DNA of 64,000 nt from Sympetrum striolatum (taxonomy: Eukaryota; Arthropoda; Insecta; Odonata; Libellulidae): NCBI GenBank assembly GCA_947579665.1, contig OX388341.1:5146001-5210000 (forward strand). The letters are read 5' to 3'. Numbering within the stretch: the stretch's first letter is position 1; the number at the start of each line of letters is the position of its first letter. The notes under the pieces are model-generated. The model saw only the letters and a list, made by a program, of their open reading frames with translations. It was not told where the DNA came from and ran no database searches. Below, one piece after another: positions 56,401-62,400 of this stretch. The position numbers were made by a program, and so were the translations under genes.

Positions 56401-59400
56401 TACCTCAAGGCAGTGTAATTGGACGTCTTCTTTTCTTGATTTATATCAATAATTTGAGTGATGAGATAGATAGCGATGTGAGGATATTTGCGGATGACTC
56501 AGTTATATATAGGGAAATGACAAACAAGGAAGACCGAACATCTCTCTCAAACGATTCAGTCTTCATCCAAAGGTGGTGCAAAAAATGGGAATTAGATATT
56601 AATGTAGGTAAATTCTCCGTAGTTAATTTCTTCGAGAGGAAAAAAATTGCATCCAAATTACCCATAAAAAATTAATGGAATTAGTATAACAGTAGTAGAT
56701 TCAACTGAATATCTCGAGATCAACATTACTAATAACTTAAATTGGAGCACACATATTCGAAAAATCTGTGGCAAAGCAAGTAAAAGGCTTGGCTTTGTAA
56801 AGCGTATTGTCGATAAATGCGATGAAAAGGTGAGAGAGCGATGTTATTTTACCTAGGTCAGACCCCTTCTGGAATATGCAGCAAGTATATGGGCTCCAAA
56901 GGATGAAGCGTGTACCTGCGAACTCGAGAAAGTGCAGCGTAAGGTGCATTTTGTTAAGATAAGCTATCATAAAAAGCAAGCATTACAAAAATGCTCTCTG
57001 ACGTAGGTTGGGAATCCTTGAAAGAAAGGAGATTGGAAGCTAGGCTGCTATTGCTTAATAAATTCAGAGAAACTACATTTTCGGAAGATACAACCGGTAT
57101 CATGCGACCCCCCTGCTACCTTGGTTAATCCGATAATGATCGTAAGTTAAGAGAAATAAATGCTAGGACAAATCATTTTTCAAAATCATTCTTTCCGCAA
57201 ATGATACGTGACAATAACCGAGTAAAGAAGTAGTTAAGAGTCAACTAGTGTTTACACCCCCTGCCACACAACGAAAGGTAGGTGTTTCTTCCCTATGAAT
57301 GGACACAAATAAACTAATAACCTGCTAACGAATAATCTAACTAATATTCTGCTATCCTTTACATATGTTTTGGTAAATTTGTTTTGAAAAAGATTGCTGA
57401 CTTAATTTTTGTTTATACATTAGATACGGAGACCTTGCTTAACAATAATTTTAGTTTTTTCTGCAATCCTTACGAGCTGATTGTTTGAGCCCAGTGGAAT
57501 GGGATTGATTGCCAGCAGACCTGCATGTGATAGGAATTTGATCTTTCTCTATCTTGAAAAAATGAATACGTTGTTGATAAAATATGAGAAACACTGTCTC
57601 TTCTCAACAGGCTAAGGAAGTTCTGAGAGGTTTTTCCCTCGTGGTTGTATCGAAAGTGATTTCAAGTATATATGTACTATTTTTTTGTTTTCTTTACCTG
57701 AAATGGCAACTAAAGAGGTTTGGATGAATTAGTTCTGTGACCAACAAGGAATATTATCGGCACAATATATTTATACCAGTGAATGACAAGGCTCCTAGCA
57801 GATATCAGAAGCTGTTTTTGTCTTGATACATTAAATGCAGGTTATTTGGGGTATTACATTACATTACACAAACAAGTACTCTGTTTGGACAAGGATTACT
57901 TAAATGATACAGCAGTCTCGCATTTGGGAAAATACTACAAAACCCCTCTGATAAACATTTGCAATGCAATCAAGTTACAAAATAACTGATCATTCTTAAG
58001 AAGAAACATCAGAGAGGAAGGATAACATGGTATACACGAAATGCACAAACACCCCCTGCCACTGGCGGCTCGCAGGGAGTATATCTAAATCTAAAGAGAT
58101 TCCTGAGAGTTTGATGGCCAAACTCTCCTTCTTCTTTAAGTTCATATGTCAATTGTTTGACTTTTGTTTGAAGAATCATAGGGAAAAATCGCTGTTTCAA
58201 GCAACTAGCGTCACCGTGTAACACAGACACACCATGCATAGAACAACAATGAATGAAATAAAGCAGTTTATGATACCCAGAAAAGCTGAGTTTCTTAAAC
58301 TATAGATCAAATCCTGCAATAATAAAGGTCGACTACATACAAGGACAGTCAAGTGATGTCTTCATTTAACATTGATATGAATATTATTCTTATAGTAGAA
58401 ATCAATGAAGAGATTACAAAAGTTTTATGGTAAATTAATGTAACACAGGATGAAAATAACTTAAGAAGCTCTCAACAATAATGAATCAAATAAAACAAGT
58501 TTATAGAGCTCAATTCAGTCAATAGCTTGGATTCACAGCCATGAGAATGAAAATGTAGCAGATTTGTGGATGCATACATAAAAGGTAAAGAAAAGCATAT
58601 AGATTAAAGTAAGATAGTAATGTTAAATAACAGTAAGGTCATCAAAATATTTAGTTAAAATAAACAGCGCAAAAAGAAAATAAATTGGAATGATAATTAC
58701 TTCAGCTGACCTATTGAAATTACATGCAACCATGAAAAGAGAGGGAGATTTCTAAATAAAAGCATTTTCCTATCATTTAGATAACTCTGGAATAATTATT
58801 GATAAATAATTATGGATTAAATACTCACCCTGGAGAGTTTATAGAAGGCAATAGCCGGTACAAAGGATTTTGATGCAAGCTCCAAGTCACCAGCAATCTC
58901 CAACAAGCGCTGAAGGTTGAGGTTAAAAACCTGCGCCACACGTTCTGCCTCTTCTAATTCTCCCTTCTTCAGGGCTAATTCCAAAAACACATCCGTGGGA
59001 CATTGCCTACCAATTGAATCGACATTAAAAATACATTTAAGGTATCTGAATCAATCTTTTCTATACACATCACACGTAAAGAGCTTTCTTGGATGATAAC
59101 TCATTAATGATGGACATATACAAAATCCAATCACCATCACAAAAATTATTACCCATGAATACCTATGTTAAATATAATTTCAGAAGATCGCAGATTGAAA
59201 AGAATTGCTTAAACATACTTATGGTAATATTAAGAAACATCTGCTGGAGAAAATTTAACCTGAGCCAAACTGAGATTCTTAAGTGGCGAAAGGGAAGGGT
59301 GTGGGGAGTACCGTGAATTCTATATTACTATATTATTCATAAATATACAATAGCTTAAGGAATATTTATCGCATAAGATTCAGATGCTAGAATTGTTTCT

Positions 59401-62400
59401 TTCAACTGCAATGTCAACTTCTCGCCTCTGCTTAAATATTATACAAGTTCCTTTTGTTGGTATCACTCAGGCTTTACAAATAATAATACGTTACACAACA
59501 GAAACGCAATTGTATTAAAAATTTATTATAAGAATAATGGTAATATAGCATGGTAATATCAAAGCACGACACTGCTAAAACAACTTTCATTAACTCTAAA
59601 CGCTAAGTCGAACCGTAACGATTATATAAACAAAAACAGACCATGATGTTCTTATTGATCTTCATTTGCAATAAGATAACATCGAAATATATATTTAATT
59701 TTAGAAAAAATAAAAATACATGTGAAGAAATGAATATTATTTGCAAAGAATAAATATTCATCAAATTTATTTAGAAGATATGAAAATGGATTATTAATTT
59801 TACACCCATGGTTTTAAGAGACTTTTTTAGGCTTCAAAGGTCGACTTATATGCTGACATATACAGTAATTTACCAGGTTACCTCACTTACTCTAAAATCG
59901 ATTATTAAAAATACTCATAAATCCATCAGAGGAACTTTACATCAATGAGCACCTCAATGATGTAATTGAAAGCAATTTGATACGAATTAAGATTATCTAA
60001 AGAAACTCTATTATTTTACGAGGATTATCAAGCAATAATTTTCCACATTTTATATTAGAGGACGCAGTTTCGTCATGATGTATTAATCCATAAAATTATG
60101 TGTTAAATCGAAAATAACGTACCATAGTAATAATGGGCACCCCGAAATTTGAGTGTCTGGCATTGAAAAATTATTTGCCCGCAAATTGAATAAGCCCCTT
60201 TAGATATGTGGTCACATCAGTCGCTGCAACTAATACGTCTTTACTATACAGGCATACGCTAATATATGCATGTATTTATACACATATACACTGTAAACAA
60301 AATTTTGGTAGTTGCCTATGCCGAAAGTCCTATGTAAGTGCCAATTCAAAATCGTTCATTTAAAAATTTTTTAGAGGTAGCCAATACCGTTTCAATTAAA
60401 AACTATCGGCCTACAGTTTCATATATAGTGCAAATATCGATACAGTATAAACATGTGTGCATTCCAAACATCGATAGTGGATTGGTGTAACATATGATGA
60501 GTTAAATGGAACTGGGTGAGCCTAGGATGCAGCCAGCCCCATGGGACCCCTTGTTGGCATGTCTGCGACGGGACATGCCAACGAGTAGTATTGTTCTCGA
60601 ATCTAGTACTGTGGATTCTAACGTGCACCCCGATTTTTGAGAGGAAAAAAAACCCAAACCAGTGCACATTATTTCTGAGTAAATATGGTATTTTTGACAT
60701 GAAAGTACTTTTTTATGCATTATGAAGCATTAGCGTAAGGATGAAAAACCCTAAAGTTCCATCCTGCCGCACTTGCTGCTCTTGGATTCAAGAGGACGGA
60801 CTTAGTTAGATAGTTTTGTATATAGTGCAAACATCGATAGTGAATTGATGGAACGTTTGATGTTTTATATGGAAACAGGGTGAGCCAAGGATGCCGCCAG
60901 CCCTGCCCTATGGGACATGCCAACGAGTAATATTGTACCCGAATCTAGTGTGGCATCAATTCTAACGATTACACCAATTTTTGAGCAAAAAAAAGACCCA
61001 AAAGAGTGCGAGTTATTTCCGAGTAAATGATGCAAATGTACTTTTTTACGCATCATGAATCAATAGCGTAAGGATTACAAACCCTACAGTTCCATTCTGC
61101 CGCACTCGCTGCTCTTGGATTCAAGAGGACCGACTTAGTTAGACTTAGTTTTAGAAATCAGCTATAACGAGTACGGGTTATAACGAGTACTTTTCCAATT
61201 TTTGTCAGCTCTCGTTATTAAGGATTTCTAATGTATCTAATATATGTAGATGCTTCTCCGGATTCATTCATACATATAGGGATATATATATAGATAGGAT
61301 ACTAATTCACAGGCTAAACCACAATCGTCATTGTCTTGAAACTTTTACGAAATATTGGCCATAACGTGTAACCGCCGGAAAAATTGAACCTCAGTGTCAT
61401 GGGTTCGATTCCAGAGGGCCCCAAAGTCCCAATTTTTCCCATTTAAAAGCTATGCTTTGATTTTCAGGAATAAAAAAAAATACTTCCCGGATAGGTAATT
61501 AAAAATCAAGAAGCCAATAGATATGATCAGGATCTATCTATAACATTAATGACTTTTACAGAAAATATACTGGGTTTGATGCTAGGACGATACAAAAATC
61601 TGCCATTTAATATACATTTAGATAGTTCTTCATTATTTTTTTGACGCCTTTATCGAAATGATAGGAAGTTCATGCTGGGCTAGAAGATGTATGGTAAGAA
61701 TTGGTTCAAGAAAAAATTTAGATTAGACCGTACTATTTCTTGGTTCGATGCCAGAGCACATTCACATTTCTCTCATAAGGAATATAAGGGAAAAGTAGGA
61801 TGTCGTTTGAGGCAGTTGCAGCCAATATTTATGCTTGATTTTTCACACATAGTTAGAGATGATGATCTTCTATTGTTTCGCATAGCAAGTATCACCAGAA
61901 AGACCCAGGTTCGATGCTGGGTGGTAAATATGTCGTCCATTTAAAATACATTGGATTAGTTTTTCATTATTTTTTTGTGGCACTTATTGAAATGATAGGA
62001 AGTTCTTGCTTTGCTAGAAGATGTATATTAAGACATCATTTAAGAAAAAAATTAGATAAAACCATGTTGTTCCTGGGTTTGATGCTAGAGAACATTACAA
62101 ATTCTCACATAAGGAAAATATGTGAAAAGCAGGATGTTGTTTGAGGTAGTTGCAGCCAATATTTCATCTTGAGTTTTCACACATAGAGATGGTGATCTTC
62201 TGCTGTTCTGCATAGTAATTATCAACAGGAAGACCTGTATTTGATGCCGGACAAAGGAATTGCAGTGAATTTTAAGAATATTTTCAACAGTTTTTCTACT
62301 TTTAAGGACCCTCTCGATATTATGCCAACAGTAAATTTGTGTTAACAATATGACTGCAGGATGCAAGCAACATTTTACTCATACATATAAAGAAATACAG

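Noticed and set aside
61390..62260. CRISPR array
   Set aside because: Unit length is ~167 bases with diverged repeats and no constant short repeat or unique spacers; the context is eukaryotic.
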